A stretch of 64,000 nucleotides of DNA from Ancylobacter radicis. Its GTDB lineage: Bacteria; Pseudomonadota; Alphaproteobacteria; Rhizobiales; Xanthobacteraceae. Shown in pieces: positions 1 through 7,846 of this stretch (position 1 is the stretch's first letter; each line of letters begins with the position of its first letter). The stretch is taken from positions 62,001 to 126,000 of the forward strand of contig NZ_JAHCQH010000004.1 in NCBI RefSeq assembly GCF_018449475.1, in the 5' to 3' direction. The position numbers were made by a program, and so were the translations under genes. The notes beneath the pieces are model-generated. The model searched no databases. It was not told the DNA's origin and saw nothing but the letters and a program-made list of their open reading frames with translations.

Positions 1-125
1 AGGGCGAGGGCCATGTCGAATGGTTCGAAGGCAACTTCCACGATTACGAGGAAGACAAGAAGCGCCGCCTCGGCGTCGACGAGATCGTCCCGCACCGCAT
101 GAAGCACAAGAAGCTGACGCGCTGA
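1..125 (+). CDS. ettA: EttA (ABC-F translational throttle), C-terminal fragment
   Basis: The reading frame starting at base 3 encodes about 40 residues that begin GEGHVEWFEGNF and end KHKKLTR before a TGA at 123-125. This matches the C-terminal tail of the ABC-F ATPase EttA, a cytoplasmic ribosome-bound protein that gates entry into the elongation cycle according to energy state. Both ABC modules lie outside the window, so only the tail is seen and the call rests on the characteristic DYEEDKKRRLG segment. Confidence 0.75.
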   Translation, partial: GEGHVEWFEGNFHDYEEDKKRRLGVDEIVPHRMKHKKLTR

Positions 126-131
126 GGGGGC

Positions 132-428
132 TCAACCGGGGAACAGCAGGGGCTCGTAATCCATCGCACCGTGCAGGACATGAAGGATCTGCACGGTGTC
201 TTCGCTGACCCGGAAGAAGATGAGATAATTGCCGTGGACGCAGCGGCGCACGCCCGCCGCCGCGACGCGCGGCACCAGCGGGTAGGCCTCCGGGGCCGCC
301 CCGATGCGCGCGGCATGCTCGCGCAGCTCTCGTATGAAGGCGAGGGCGCGCCGCGGATTGTCGGCGGCGATGTGGTCGCCGATGCGCTCCAGATCCGCCT
401 CGGCCTGCGCCGTGATGAGGACGATCAT
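132..428 (-). CDS. parE: RelE/ParE-family toxin
   Basis: This 98-residue basic protein has the ParE/RelE fold signature: an N-terminal strand-helix segment (ITAQAEADLERIGDHIA), a central PRVAAAGVRRCVHGNYLIFFRV block, and a C-terminal ILHVLHGAMDYEPLLF strand. ParE toxins poison DNA gyrase, whereas RelE relatives cleave mRNA; sequence alone does not decide the target, although the missing RelE catalytic pattern favours ParE. It overlaps the upstream antitoxin gene by 4 bases (425-428), typical of translationally coupled toxin-antitoxin operons. It is transcribed towards and nearly abuts the end of ettA. Confidence 0.85.
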   Translation of the reverse strand: MIVLITAQAEADLERIGDHIAADNPRRALAFIRELREHAARIGAAPEAYPLVPRVAAAGVRRCVHGNYLIFFRVSEDTVQILHVLHGAMDYEPLLFPG

Positions 429-700
429 TCGCCGGTCTTGTCGACCATCGCCGCGTATTTCGCCTCAAGCCGCCCGAGAACGCGCTCTGCCGGCGTCACC
501 CGCCCGGCCTCGGCGTCGTCCAGCCCGCGCGCGAGTGCCTGCTCCAGCGCGGCGACCCGCATCTCGCGCTCCTGAAGCAGCCGCACACCCTCGCGCAGCA
601 CCTCGCTTTTGGAATGGTAGCGGCCCGAGGCGACGAGCCGGTTCACATAGGTCTCAAGCTGCTGGCCGAGTTCGGCGCTGATGGCCATGGCGTCCTCCAT
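425..700 (-). CDS. parD: ParD-like antitoxin (ribbon-helix-helix)
   Basis: This is a 91-residue protein, or 87 if translation starts at the internal Met at base 688. The N-terminal half (GQQLETYVNRLVASGRYHSKSEVLREGVRLL) is the classic CopG/ParD ribbon-helix-helix DNA-binding and dimerisation unit. The acidic C-terminal half (about residues 50-91) is the expected toxin-binding tail. It precedes and overlaps the ParE-like toxin gene. A 13-base palindrome 20 bases upstream of the start is a plausible autoregulatory operator. Confidence 0.85.
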   Translation of the reverse strand: MEDAMAISAELGQQLETYVNRLVASGRYHSKSEVLREGVRLLQEREMRVAALEQALARGLDDAEAGRVTPAERVLGRLEAKYAAMVDKTGE

Positions 701-720
701 TCGCGTCAGTCTAGCGCACC

Positions 721-733
721 AATAACAGTTATT
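721..733. promoter_or_regulatory. Candidate ParD operator palindrome
   Basis: AATAAC-A-GTTATT is a perfect inverted repeat with 6-base arms, sitting in an unusually AT-rich patch directly upstream of the antitoxin start. ParD-type antitoxins bind palindromes at this position to repress their own operon; binding here is inferred. Confidence 0.45.
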
Positions 734-802
734 GAATCAAATCTGCGCGGTGGTGCCGTGGTCGGGTGGTGCGGGCGGCGCGGGATCGGTTAGGTAGGGG
801 GC

Positions 803-2023
803 ATGAAGCACATCCCGATGATGCTGGTCGCCGCGCTGATCGCGCTCACCCCCGCGCTCGCCCGCGCCGATGCCGCCTTCGACCGGTGGCTGGCGGCGCA
901 ATGGCCGGCGGCGCAGGCGATGGGGATTTCCCGCGCCACCTTCGAGCGGGAAACGCGCGGCCTTGAGCCCGACCTCTCGCTGCCGGACCTCGCTCTGCCC
1001 GGCAAGCCGAAGGCGCCGGACCGGCAGGCCGAGTTCGTGCAGACGCCGGCCACCTATGTCTCGGACAAGGCGATCGGCACCTATGCCGCGCGCGGCCGGG
1101 CGCTCGCCAAGCAATATGGCCCGCAGCTCGCCGCGCTGGAGAAACGTTTCGGTGTGCCGGGCCCGATCCTGCTCGCCATCTGGGCGCGCGAGACCTCCTA
1201 TGGCGGGGCCAAGCTCGACCGCGACGCGCTGCGCGTATTGGCGACGCAGGCCTATGTCGGCCGCCGCAAGGACGAGTTCCGCGCCGAATTCCTCGCCGCG
1301 CTGAAGATCCTCGACGAGGGGCATATCTCCCGCGCGCAGATGAAAAGCTCCTGGGCCGGCGCCATGGGCCTCACCCAGTTCCTGCCGACCGGCTATCTGG
1401 AATATGGCGTCGATCTCGACGGCGACGGCACCGCCAATATCTGGACCGATGTGCCGGAGGCGCTGGCCGCGACCGCCAGCCTGCTGAAGGAAAAGGGCTG
1501 GCAGGCCGGCAAACGCTGGGCCTATGAGATCACCGTCCCCTCCGGCTTCGACTGCACGCTGGCCGAGCCGGAAACCCGCCTTTCCATCGGCGACTGGCTG
1601 AAGCGCGGGGTGAGAATCGCCGATGGCCGCCGCGTGCCGCCATCCGCGCTCAAGGACGAGGCCTCGATCATCATGCCCGCCGGCCCGTTCGGCCCGGCAT
1701 TTATGACGCCGGCTAACTATTTCGTGCTCAAGAGCTACAATTTCGCCGATCTCTACGTGCTCTATGTCGGCCATCTCGCCGACCGCATCGAGGATGACCG
1801 GCCCTTCGCGCAGGGCTGGAAGGACATCGCGCTGGTGAAGACCGCCGATCTCGAATTCATGCAGAAGGTACTGACTCATCAGGGCTATTACACCGATAAG
1901 GTCGACGGCAAGGCTGGCATGAAGACCCGCGCCGCGCTCGGCGCCTACCAGAAGGTCAACGGCCTCGCACTCGATTGCTGGCCCGACGCGGCGGTGCTCG
2001 CCCATATGCGGAAGGGTGGGTAG
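803..2023 (+). CDS. Lytic murein transglycosylase, MltB family, with peptidoglycan-binding domain
   Basis: This 406-residue protein has an N-terminal signal peptide (cleavage near ARA, residues 20-22). The SLT/MltB catalytic domain covers roughly residues 25-320, with the catalytic Glu130 in AIWARETSYGG. The motifs SSWAGAMGLTQFLP and DGDGTANIW are diagnostic of MltB. A C-terminal peptidoglycan-binding-type-1 domain (about 340-400, LTHQGYYTDKVDGKAGMKTRAAL) anchors it to the wall. It cleaves the MurNAc-GlcNAc bond in the periplasm with 1,6-anhydro product formation. A second, shorter MltB is encoded at 42014-42853. The last 42 bases are duplicated at 2249-2290. Confidence 0.92.
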   Translation: MKHIPMMLVAALIALTPALARADAAFDRWLAAQWPAAQAMGISRATFERETRGLEPDLSLPDLALPGKPKAPDRQAEFVQTPATYVSDKAIGTYAARGRALAKQYGPQLAALEKRFGVPGPILLAIWARETSYGGAKLDRDALRVLATQAYVGRRKDEFRAEFLAALKILDEGHISRAQMKSSWAGAMGLTQFLPTGYLEYGVDLDGDGTANIWTDVPEALAATASLLKEKGWQAGKRWAYEITVPSGFDCTLAEPETRLSIGDWLKRGVRIADGRRVPPSALKDEASIIMPAGPFGPAFMTPANYFVLKSYNFADLYVLYVGHLADRIEDDRPFAQGWKDIALVKTADLEFMQKVLTHQGYYTDKVDGKAGMKTRAALGAYQKVNGLALDCWPDAAVLAHMRKGG

Positions 2024-2133
2024 GGGGCACGCCGGCTAAGTAAAAAAGCCGGCTGTTGGACAATGTCGATCGCTGGAAGGTTTTTAAATACCGTTGCACG
2101 CGCCTTTCGCCTCACCCTTTCCACCTCACACAC

Positions 2134-2222
2134 CGTCATGGCCGGGCTTGACCCGGCCATCCACGTCTTGGCCGGCGCGCGCGGGACGTCGTGGATCCCC
2201 GGGTCAAGCCCGGGGATGACGG
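2134..2222. repeat. RIME-like composite palindrome, copy 1
   Basis: Two inverted half-elements face each other. The left half reads GTCATGGCCGGGCTTGACCC and the right half ends GGTCAAGCCCGGGGATGAC, separated by a GC-rich spacer. Each half can itself fold around GGGCTTGACCC/GGGTCAAGCCC. This arrangement matches the intergenic mosaic elements common in Rhizobiales. The stretch 2024-2550 contains this copy, a second copy and a gene-tail duplication, and I see no convincing coding sequence in it. Confidence 0.75.
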
Positions 2223-2248
2223 CGCGAGGGTGGGCCCCGTGTCCCGGG

Positions 2249-2290
2249 CGCGGCGGTGCTGACGCATATGCGGAAGGGTGGGTAGGGGGC
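2249..2290 (+). repeat. Duplicated 3' end of the MltB gene
   Basis: Bases 2249-2290 match 1987-2028 at 39 of 42 positions. The copied segment re-encodes the tail AAVLxHMRKGG and its TAG stop. The three differences are clustered at 2261-2264 and change LAH to LTH. The two copies bracket the first RIME-like element, 262 bases apart. Confidence 0.8.
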
Positions 2291-2406
2291 CCCGGTTGCC
2301 TCTCCTCCCTTTCCACTCCACGCGCCGTCATAGACGGGCGTGTTCCATCCTCTGGTCGCAAAGGAGGATTTCATGCAGCCGTTCCAAATGACACACCGTC
2401 AGGACC

Positions 2407-2505
2407 GTCCCCGGACGTGATCCGGGGATCAGCCCGGCCATCCACGTCGTTGGCCCGGCGCTCGCGGAAAGTCGTGGATCCCCGGGTCAAGCCCGGGGAT
2501 GACGG
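2407..2505. repeat. RIME-like composite palindrome, copy 2
   Basis: The right half (GGTCAAGCCCGGGGATGAC) is identical in sequence to the right half of copy 1, and CCCGGCCATCCACGTC recurs in the spacer-proximal left half. The left outer arm has diverged (CCCCGGACGTGATCCGGGG) but still forms a hairpin, as expected for an element under structural constraint. It lies just downstream of the beta-lactamase gene on the opposite strand. Confidence 0.7.
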
Positions 2506-2550
2506 CCCGACAGGTGGACGGCGGGGCGAGCGCGACGCGCGTGCCCTCTC

Positions 2551-3447
2551 CTACTTCCCCGCCAGCTTCTCCAGCCGCGCCGGCAGTTCGGCGAGCAGGG
2601 CGTCGCGGGCGCGCACGCTGGTCGGCGTCTCCTGCCGGGTGGCGTCGCGGTCGAGCTGGGCGAAGAGGATGCTGCGCCCGTTCCGGCTCGCCCAGCCGAC
2701 ATACCAGCCATAGGGCTGGCCGCGCACCGGCGCGCCCTTGGCGTCGAGCGCGAAGCCCATGCCGGTCTTGCCGTGCACGGTCCAGCCGCCCACCTCGCCA
2801 TAGCGGATGATCGCGGCGGTCATCGCCACCGCATGGGGCGAGACCGGCAATTCGCCGCGCAGCATCCGGCCGAGGAAAGCCGCCTGCTCGCGCGGGGAAA
2901 TGGCCAGCGAGGTGGAGAGCCAGGACCGGGTGAGCCCGTCATCTTTCCCGCGCGTGCCCGCCACATCCGCATTGCCGTAGCCGAAGCCGGTGACATAGGC
3001 GTTGAAGCGTTTCATGCCGAGCCTGCGGGTGATCTCCTGCGAGTACCAGACGACCGATTCCTTCATCCAGTAGGTCGGATCGGTGTCCCGCTTCCATTCC
3101 TCCCGCCATGAGGCATAGCCCGGCTTGAACGACCAGACGGGGGCATGGGCGTCGGTCAGGATGCCGGCATCATAGCCCATCAGCGCGATCGGGATCTTGA
3201 AGGTCGAGGCCGGCGTCACGCGGGCGGCGCAGCCCGGTCCCTCCTCGCTCAGCACCGTGCTGGTGGCGGCGTCGGCGAACAGCGTGCACAGCGTCTCGGC
3301 CCCGGCGCGGCTTGCCAGCGGCAGCGTGAACAGGGCGGCGAGAAGACCGGCAAGTGGAAAGCCGGCGACGATGCGGAGCGGGGCAGGGGGCAATGGCGCG
3401 ATTCCGGTTGAAGGCGCGCGCACCCCACCATCACCCTGTGGCGACAA
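2551..3447 (-). CDS. Class D beta-lactamase (OXA-type)
   Basis: This 298-residue protein begins with an atypically long N-terminus before a hydrophobic export segment (about 24-50). All class D motifs are present: STFK at 81-84 (active-site Ser81, carbamylatable Lys84), S-x-V at 131-133 (SVVWYSQEI), YGN at 157-159 and KTG at 227-229. WLSTSLAISPREQAAFL is also typical of the family. It should hydrolyse beta-lactams in the periplasm; the spectrum cannot be read from sequence. The true start may be further in, since residues 1-23 are not signal-peptide-like. It lies 31 bases downstream of prmB on the same strand. Confidence 0.9.
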   Translation of the reverse strand: MSPQGDGGVRAPSTGIAPLPPAPLRIVAGFPLAGLLAALFTLPLASRAGAETLCTLFADAATSTVLSEEGPGCAARVTPASTFKIPIALMGYDAGILTDAHAPVWSFKPGYASWREEWKRDTDPTYWMKESVVWYSQEITRRLGMKRFNAYVTGFGYGNADVAGTRGKDDGLTRSWLSTSLAISPREQAAFLGRMLRGELPVSPHAVAMTAAIIRYGEVGGWTVHGKTGMGFALDAKGAPVRGQPYGWYVGWASRNGRSILFAQLDRDATRQETPTSVRARDALLAELPARLEKLAGK

Positions 3448-3478
3448 TCGGGAGCGGCGTCGCTCGAACGCAGCGCCT

Positions 3479-4423
3479 CTAGCGCGGCATGCGGCTGATG
3501 ACGCGCAGGTCCTTGCCGGCGCCGAGGTCGCGGGCGGAGAGCCAGAACACCTCGCCCTCGCTGTCCTCGGTGTCGAGCCAGAGGAAGGGCAGGTTGGGAT
3601 ATTCGGCTTCCAGCAATTCGCGGCCGGTGCCGATCTCGCAGACGATGCCGCCCTTGGCGGTCAGGTGCTTGGGCGCTTCGGTGAGGATGCGCCGGACGAG
3701 GTCGAGTCCGTCCGGCCCGCCGTCGAAGGCCAGCGTCGGCTCGTGCCGGTATTCCGGCGGCAGCGTGGCCATCGCCTCGGCATCGACATAAGGCGGGTTG
3801 GTGATGATGAGGTCGTAGAGCCGCCCGGTCAGCGGGCCGAACAAATCGCCCTCGATCAGGCTCACCCGCTCGCCCAGCTCGTGCTCGGCGACATTCTCGG
3901 CGGCGAGTTCCAGCGCCTTGGGCGAGAGGTCGACCGCGTCGACCTGCGCTTCCGGGAAGCTCATGGCGGCGAGAATGGCGAGGCAGCCGGAGCCGGTGCA
4001 CAGATCCAGCACCCGCCCCACCGCGTCGGGGTCCTCGATCAGCGAGAAGCTGTGGCCGCCGCTGAACAGGTCGCCGGCCATCAATTCGCCGATGAAGGAG
4101 CGCGGCACGATGGCGCGCGCATCGCTCTTGAACGGCACGCCGCGAATATAGGTGCGCCCGAGCAGATAGGCCGCCGGCTGGCGGGTCAGGCAACGCTGGT
4201 CGATCAGGTCGGCGAGCCGGGTGCGCTCGCCCTCCACCAGCCTTGCGTCGAGCCAGGGGGCGAGGTCGTCGACCGGCAGGTGCAGCGATTCCAGCACGAT
4301 GAAGGCGGCTTCGTCGAGCGCCGTGGTGGTGCCGTGGCCGAAGGCCAGGTCCGCCTGGTTGAAGCGGCTTACCGCATAGCGCACGAAGTCCCGTACCGTC
4401 TTCAACTCGTCGGCCGCCGCCAT
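3479..4423 (-). CDS. prmB: PrmB, ribosomal protein uL3 N5-glutamine methyltransferase
   Basis: This 314-residue class I SAM methyltransferase has a helical N-terminal domain, a SAM-binding loop DLCTGSGCLAI (140-150) and the NPPY glutamine-binding motif at 209-212. N-terminal features such as RLVEGERTRLADLI and AAYLLGRTYIRGVPF separate PrmB from its paralogue PrmC. PrmB methylates a glutamine of ribosomal protein uL3 during large-subunit assembly in the cytoplasm. The gene leads a minus-strand pair with the beta-lactamase. Confidence 0.92.
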   Translation of the reverse strand: MAAADELKTVRDFVRYAVSRFNQADLAFGHGTTTALDEAAFIVLESLHLPVDDLAPWLDARLVEGERTRLADLIDQRCLTRQPAAYLLGRTYIRGVPFKSDARAIVPRSFIGELMAGDLFSGGHSFSLIEDPDAVGRVLDLCTGSGCLAILAAMSFPEAQVDAVDLSPKALELAAENVAEHELGERVSLIEGDLFGPLTGRLYDLIITNPPYVDAEAMATLPPEYRHEPTLAFDGGPDGLDLVRRILTEAPKHLTAKGGIVCEIGTGRELLEAEYPNLPFLWLDTEDSEGEVFWLSARDLGAGKDLRVISRMPR

Positions 4424-4522
4424 TATCGTCTCCCTGTCCGTGCCAGAGGTGCAGCACGACCGGCGGGGGAAAGCAAGGCCGGCCGGGCGCGCCCGTCGCC
4501 GGGTCCCGTTTCCGGGGGGCCT

Positions 4523-4570
4523 GTTTTCAGCACGACCTTGTTTTCAGCGCGACCTTGTTTTCAGAACGAC
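4523..4570 (+). repeat. Tandem 17-base repeat, nearly three copies
   Basis: The unit GTTTTCAGCACGACCTT occurs at 4523-4539, with one change (GC for AC) at 4540-4556, and as a truncated third copy at 4557-4570 (GTTTTCAGAACGAC). There are no spacers. It lies in the divergent gap between prmB and the small hypothetical gene at 4611, so it could be a regulatory array or simply slipped replication. Confidence 0.8.
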
Positions 4571-4610
4571 ATGGTTCGATAGGAAGAAGGTGTGAGCGCG
4601 GAAAGGATGC

Positions 4611-4898
4611 ATGATGGCCGACGCGGCAAGTGACGAAATCACCCTGGTGGTCGACCGCTCGGTCGCGGTCGTGCTGTTCGAGTTCCTCTCGCGCACGGTC
4701 GACGATGCCGATGGCGAGGCGCTGCTCGACTTCATCGACGACGAGGCGGAGATTCCCGCCCTCTGGGCCCTGCTGGCGGGGCTGGAGAGCGTGCTGACCG
4801 AGCCGATGGCCGAGGATTACGAGCGCCGCGTGCTCGCCGCCCGCGAGGCGGTGATGAAGCGTTTCGGCGGCGCCTTCTCGGGCAAGGGCGAGGACTGA
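4611..4898 (+). CDS. Small acidic hypothetical protein
   Basis: I do not recognise this 95-residue protein. It is acidic and predominantly helical in appearance (VLFEFLSRTVDD, ALLDFIDDEAEIPALWALLAGLESVL, DYERRVLAAREAVMKRFGG), with no signal peptide or membrane segment. A good ribosome-binding site (GGAAAGGA, about 4600-4607) precedes tandem ATG codons at 4611 and 4614. It stands alone, divergent from prmB and convergent with the SGNH hydrolase gene. Confidence 0.7.
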   Translation: MMADAASDEITLVVDRSVAVVLFEFLSRTVDDADGEALLDFIDDEAEIPALWALLAGLESVLTEPMAEDYERRVLAAREAVMKRFGGAFSGKGED

Positions 4899-4940
4899 CA
4901 CCGAGACCGCGCCGGGCGGTATGGACTGCCTTCGCGCGCC

Positions 4941-5843
4941 CTATGGCGCCAGCGTCGCGGTCGGTGCCGCGATCGAGGCCGGCACCGCGCCGCCCGCGCC
5001 CGCCGCTGCCGACGCCGCTGCCTTGGGCGAGGTCATGTCGGCGGAACGCTGCTGGCTGTCGATATTGGCGATCATCGCCCGGCCGAGATCGCGCGCCAGG
5101 CAGTTATAGCTCCAGTCATTCATGTGGAAGCCGTCCTTCCACAGGAAGGATTCGAACGGCATGCCGGCCGTCTCGTGCCATTCGCGCATCAGCGCGAAGC
5201 GGTGATAGACGCCGACGCCCTGTTCCGCCGCGATGGTGTCGATCATGCGGATCATCGGCGCGGTGTCGGCATCGGCCAGCACGCGCGGGGAATATTGCGG
5301 GTCGACCAGCAAGAGGTCGGCATGGATGGCGCGCACGCGGGCGATCGCCTCGCGCAGCTGCCCCTCGGCGGTGCTGAGGCCGTTGTCGCGGAACAGCGCG
5401 TTCACGCCGGCCTGCCAGATCACCAAAGTCGGCTGGGCGGCGGCGACGTCGGTGTCGAACCGGGCCAGCATTTCCGGCGCGTCCTGCCCGTTCACCCCGC
5501 GATTGAGCACGGTGATGTCGGCCTGCGGAAAGCGTTCGCGCAGCAGGGCCTGAAGGCGGCTCGGATAGGAGCCTTCAGGCGTCGAGGCGCCGGCGCCGGC
5601 GGTGGAGGAGGAGCCGATCGCCACGATCACTACGGTCTCGCCGGCGCGCAGCCTGGCCGCGGTGCGGGCCAGCGGCTGGGTCAGCCGGGTCGCGACCTTG
5701 GGCGCCGGGCAGGTGGGGGCGCTCAACAGCGGCTGGCCGCCCAAAGTCTGGCCTCCCAAACTCTGCGCGCCGGCGGGCAGCGCCAGCAGGGGCAGCGCCA
5801 GCAGGGGGAGGATCGCGGCGGCGGTGAGGGCGGTGCGGCGCAT
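4941..5843 (-). CDS. Periplasmic SGNH/GDSL-type hydrolase
   Basis: This 300-residue protein has a clear signal peptide (residues 1-26, ending PAGAQ). The SGNH blocks are intact: block I GSSST at 77-81 supplies the serine, NRGVNGQD (114-121) the oxyanion glycine, AGVN (145-148) the asparagine, and DGFH (237-240) the Asp-His pair. Such enzymes are esterases or acetylhydrolases acting on envelope polysaccharides. It is the last gene of a probable operon with a degenerate paralogue and opgC, so a substituent on periplasmic glucans is a reasonable but unproven substrate. The C-terminus is a low-complexity Ala/Pro tail. Confidence 0.85.
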   Translation of the reverse strand: MRRTALTAAAILPLLALPLLALPAGAQSLGGQTLGGQPLLSAPTCPAPKVATRLTQPLARTAARLRAGETVVIVAIGSSSTAGAGASTPEGSYPSRLQALLRERFPQADITVLNRGVNGQDAPEMLARFDTDVAAAQPTLVIWQAGVNALFRDNGLSTAEGQLREAIARVRAIHADLLLVDPQYSPRVLADADTAPMIRMIDTIAAEQGVGVYHRFALMREWHETAGMPFESFLWKDGFHMNDWSYNCLARDLGRAMIANIDSQQRSADMTSPKAAASAAAGAGGAVPASIAAPTATLAP

Positions 5844-5845
5844 GG

Positions 5846-6634
5846 TCAGCGGGAACCCAGAGTGCGGCTGTCGACGCCATCGACGATCATGCCGACCAGA
5901 AGCCGGCCGATGCAGCGATGGACATCCTCGAACAGGGAGGGGGAGGGGCGGGCACTGTCGAAATCGAAGATGCCCTCGGTCTCCCAGAAGCGCATCACGT
6001 CATAGCGGTCGAAGAACGGCACGCCGGCCGCGCGGGTGGTCCAGGCGAGGGCGCTGCTATAGGGCGCGACATCGAAGGCGAAGGCGGTGCGCGGGCTGTA
6101 TTGCGGGGAGACGACGATCACGTCCGCCCCCGCCTCATGCGCCGTCTCAATACCGTTCATCACCGCGTCGGAGAAGGACGAGGTATCGGCCCCGAGGATC
6201 GCGTCATAGGTGCCGGTCTGCCAGATCATCAAAGCGGGCTTGGTTTCCGCCAGCGCCTCCGGCAGCGTGGCGAGAATGGCCTCGGCGGTGGCGCGCGGCT
6301 GGTTGTGCGTGGTCACCACCACCCCGCCAGCCGGATAACGCTCGCGCAGGATTTCCTCGATGAAGCTCGGGAAGCCGCGCGGTATCGCGTCCTTCGCGGC
6401 GGCGCTGCCGGAGGATTTGGTCGCGGGGGCCTTCTTGGCGGTGGAGGAGTTCAGCACGAGGATGGTGGTCGGCTCCTTGCCGGCAAGCGAACGGGCGAGG
6501 CGCGGCAGGGCGAAGCCGGCGCGAGTGAGTTCGGACGGGGCGGCGCACACCGGCTCCCCCGCCGCGCGGGCCATGTCGGCACCCGCTAGGGTGAGGGCGG
6601 AGATCAGGACGAACCCAAGGATCCGGCGTGTCAC
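5846..6634 (-). CDS. SGNH-like protein with degenerate active site
   Basis: This 262-residue exported protein (signal peptide about 1-25, ending ARAAG) is a paralogue of the next gene. They share the block order and VSPQYSPR near residues 175-182 (VDPQYSPR in the neighbour). The active site has decayed: block I reads NSST (62-65), the GxN block reads GTY (141-143) so the asparagine is gone, and the C-terminal pair is spaced D237-x-H239 instead of DxxH. It may be a pseudo-enzyme partner or have different chemistry. The gene overlaps opgC by 4 bases and lies 2 bases from its paralogue, so the three are probably co-translated. Confidence 0.75.
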   Translation of the reverse strand: MTRRILGFVLISALTLAGADMARAAGEPVCAAPSELTRAGFALPRLARSLAGKEPTTILVLNSSTAKKAPATKSSGSAAAKDAIPRGFPSFIEEILRERYPAGGVVVTTHNQPRATAEAILATLPEALAETKPALMIWQTGTYDAILGADTSSFSDAVMNGIETAHEAGADVIVVSPQYSPRTAFAFDVAPYSSALAWTTRAAGVPFFDRYDVMRFWETEGIFDFDSARPSPSLFEDVHRCIGRLLVGMIVDGVDSRTLGSR

Positions 6635-7836
6635 GATGAACCGCGTCGATCAGTCAATTTTCGCGCGGCAACTTCGCGCTCGACGCGACCATACCACGAC
6701 AGAAGAACCGAGAGAGCTACCATTAAGGCGATGCCGGCGACGCTGAGCGCAAGCTGCATCCACAGCGCGCCGGTGATTTCGTTAAGCACGAAATGTGCGG
6801 CAAAAGAAAGGAAGACGCCGAAACAGAAGACTTCGAGCGAGTTCTGGCCGCACAGGATCATCGGCCGAAGTATCGGGCTACGCAATGCCGGCAGATCGAC
6901 CGGTATCAATCGTACCACAACCACCGCCAGTGCGAGGAAATGCAGCACCCGCAGCGGCGACAGGTCGGTCTTGCTGATCGGGTAGATGATCTGTGCCACC
7001 AGCTCCGGCACGATGCCATCGAGCGGGGGCCACCACCAGCTCAGGACCACGGCCAGCGAGAGCGCGAGATAGGCGACCGACAGCGCCAGCACCAGCCGCG
7101 AATGGACGAGGAAGCCCAGCCGGTCGCTGCCGCCCAGCCCGCACCAGCCGCCGAACACGAACATCAACTGCCAGGCGAAGGGGTTGAAGAACCACATCCG
7201 GTCGTCGGGATAGGCCGGCAGGTTGAAGCCGGTCATGCCCGCCGCCGCCCAGACGAGAAGGGAGACCGCGAGCGTCAGGTCCGGCGCCTTCTTCAGCGCC
7301 CACAGGATGGGCGGGAAGGTGGCGAGCAGCACGATGTAGAGCGGCAGCACGTCCATATTGGCCGGGCGGAACTTCAGCAGCATCGCCTGCACCAGCGCCA
7401 CATCCGGCTCGGCGAGGAATTGCAGCGCGCCCATCTCCTCCGCATAGAGCGGGTTGGAGAAGGAGCCGACGACATAGGAGATTTCCGCGAGATAGATGAC
7501 GAACAGGAAGATGAAGGCGACGTAGAGCTGCCAGGCGCGGCGCAATATGCGCGCCGAGGTCACCATTACGCCCGCCGTGTCGATCTGCCGGCCATAGACC
7601 ATGGCGGCGGTGTAGCCGGAGATGAAGACGAAGATCTCGGTGGCGTCGGAAAAGCCGAAATTCCGGTTGGTGATCCAGTTCGCCACATTGTTCGGGATGT
7701 GGTTCAGGAAGATGAACCACAGCGCGAGGCCGCGAAACAGGTCGAGCCGCAGATCCCGCCCGCTGGGCGCCGGGGGCGCCGGCCTTTCGGCCGACGTCCC
7801 GGAGGTGTCCGCCATGGCGGCGGGGCGGGCGAGCAC
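6631..7836 (-). CDS. opgC: OpgC-family membrane acyltransferase
   Basis: This 401-residue polytopic protein has about ten membrane segments. The opening RLDLFRGLALWFIFLNHIPNNVANWITNRNFG and FSDATEIFVFISGYTAAMVYGR are hallmarks of OpgC, the inner-membrane protein that transfers succinyl groups to osmoregulated periplasmic glucans. A start at Met8 (base 7815, MADTSGTS) is also possible. It lies 10 bases after the HdeD-like gene and overlaps the next gene, suggesting one stress-inducible envelope operon of four genes. Confidence 0.88.
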   Translation of the reverse strand: MLARPAAMADTSGTSAERPAPPAPSGRDLRLDLFRGLALWFIFLNHIPNNVANWITNRNFGFSDATEIFVFISGYTAAMVYGRQIDTAGVMVTSARILRRAWQLYVAFIFLFVIYLAEISYVVGSFSNPLYAEEMGALQFLAEPDVALVQAMLLKFRPANMDVLPLYIVLLATFPPILWALKKAPDLTLAVSLLVWAAAGMTGFNLPAYPDDRMWFFNPFAWQLMFVFGGWCGLGGSDRLGFLVHSRLVLALSVAYLALSLAVVLSWWWPPLDGIVPELVAQIIYPISKTDLSPLRVLHFLALAVVVVRLIPVDLPALRSPILRPMILCGQNSLEVFCFGVFLSFAAHFVLNEITGALWMQLALSVAGIALMVALSVLLSWYGRVEREVAARKLTDRRGSS

Positions 7837-7846
7837 GAGGCTCGGC

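Noticed and set aside
2063-2713. 216-codon frame through the palindromic repeats
   Set aside because: It runs through RIME-like repeats, a duplicated tail and the beta-lactamase 3' end, with no protein-like character.
4523-4570. Possible CRISPR array
   Set aside because: The repeats abut directly without spacers, are too short, and no cas genes are present.
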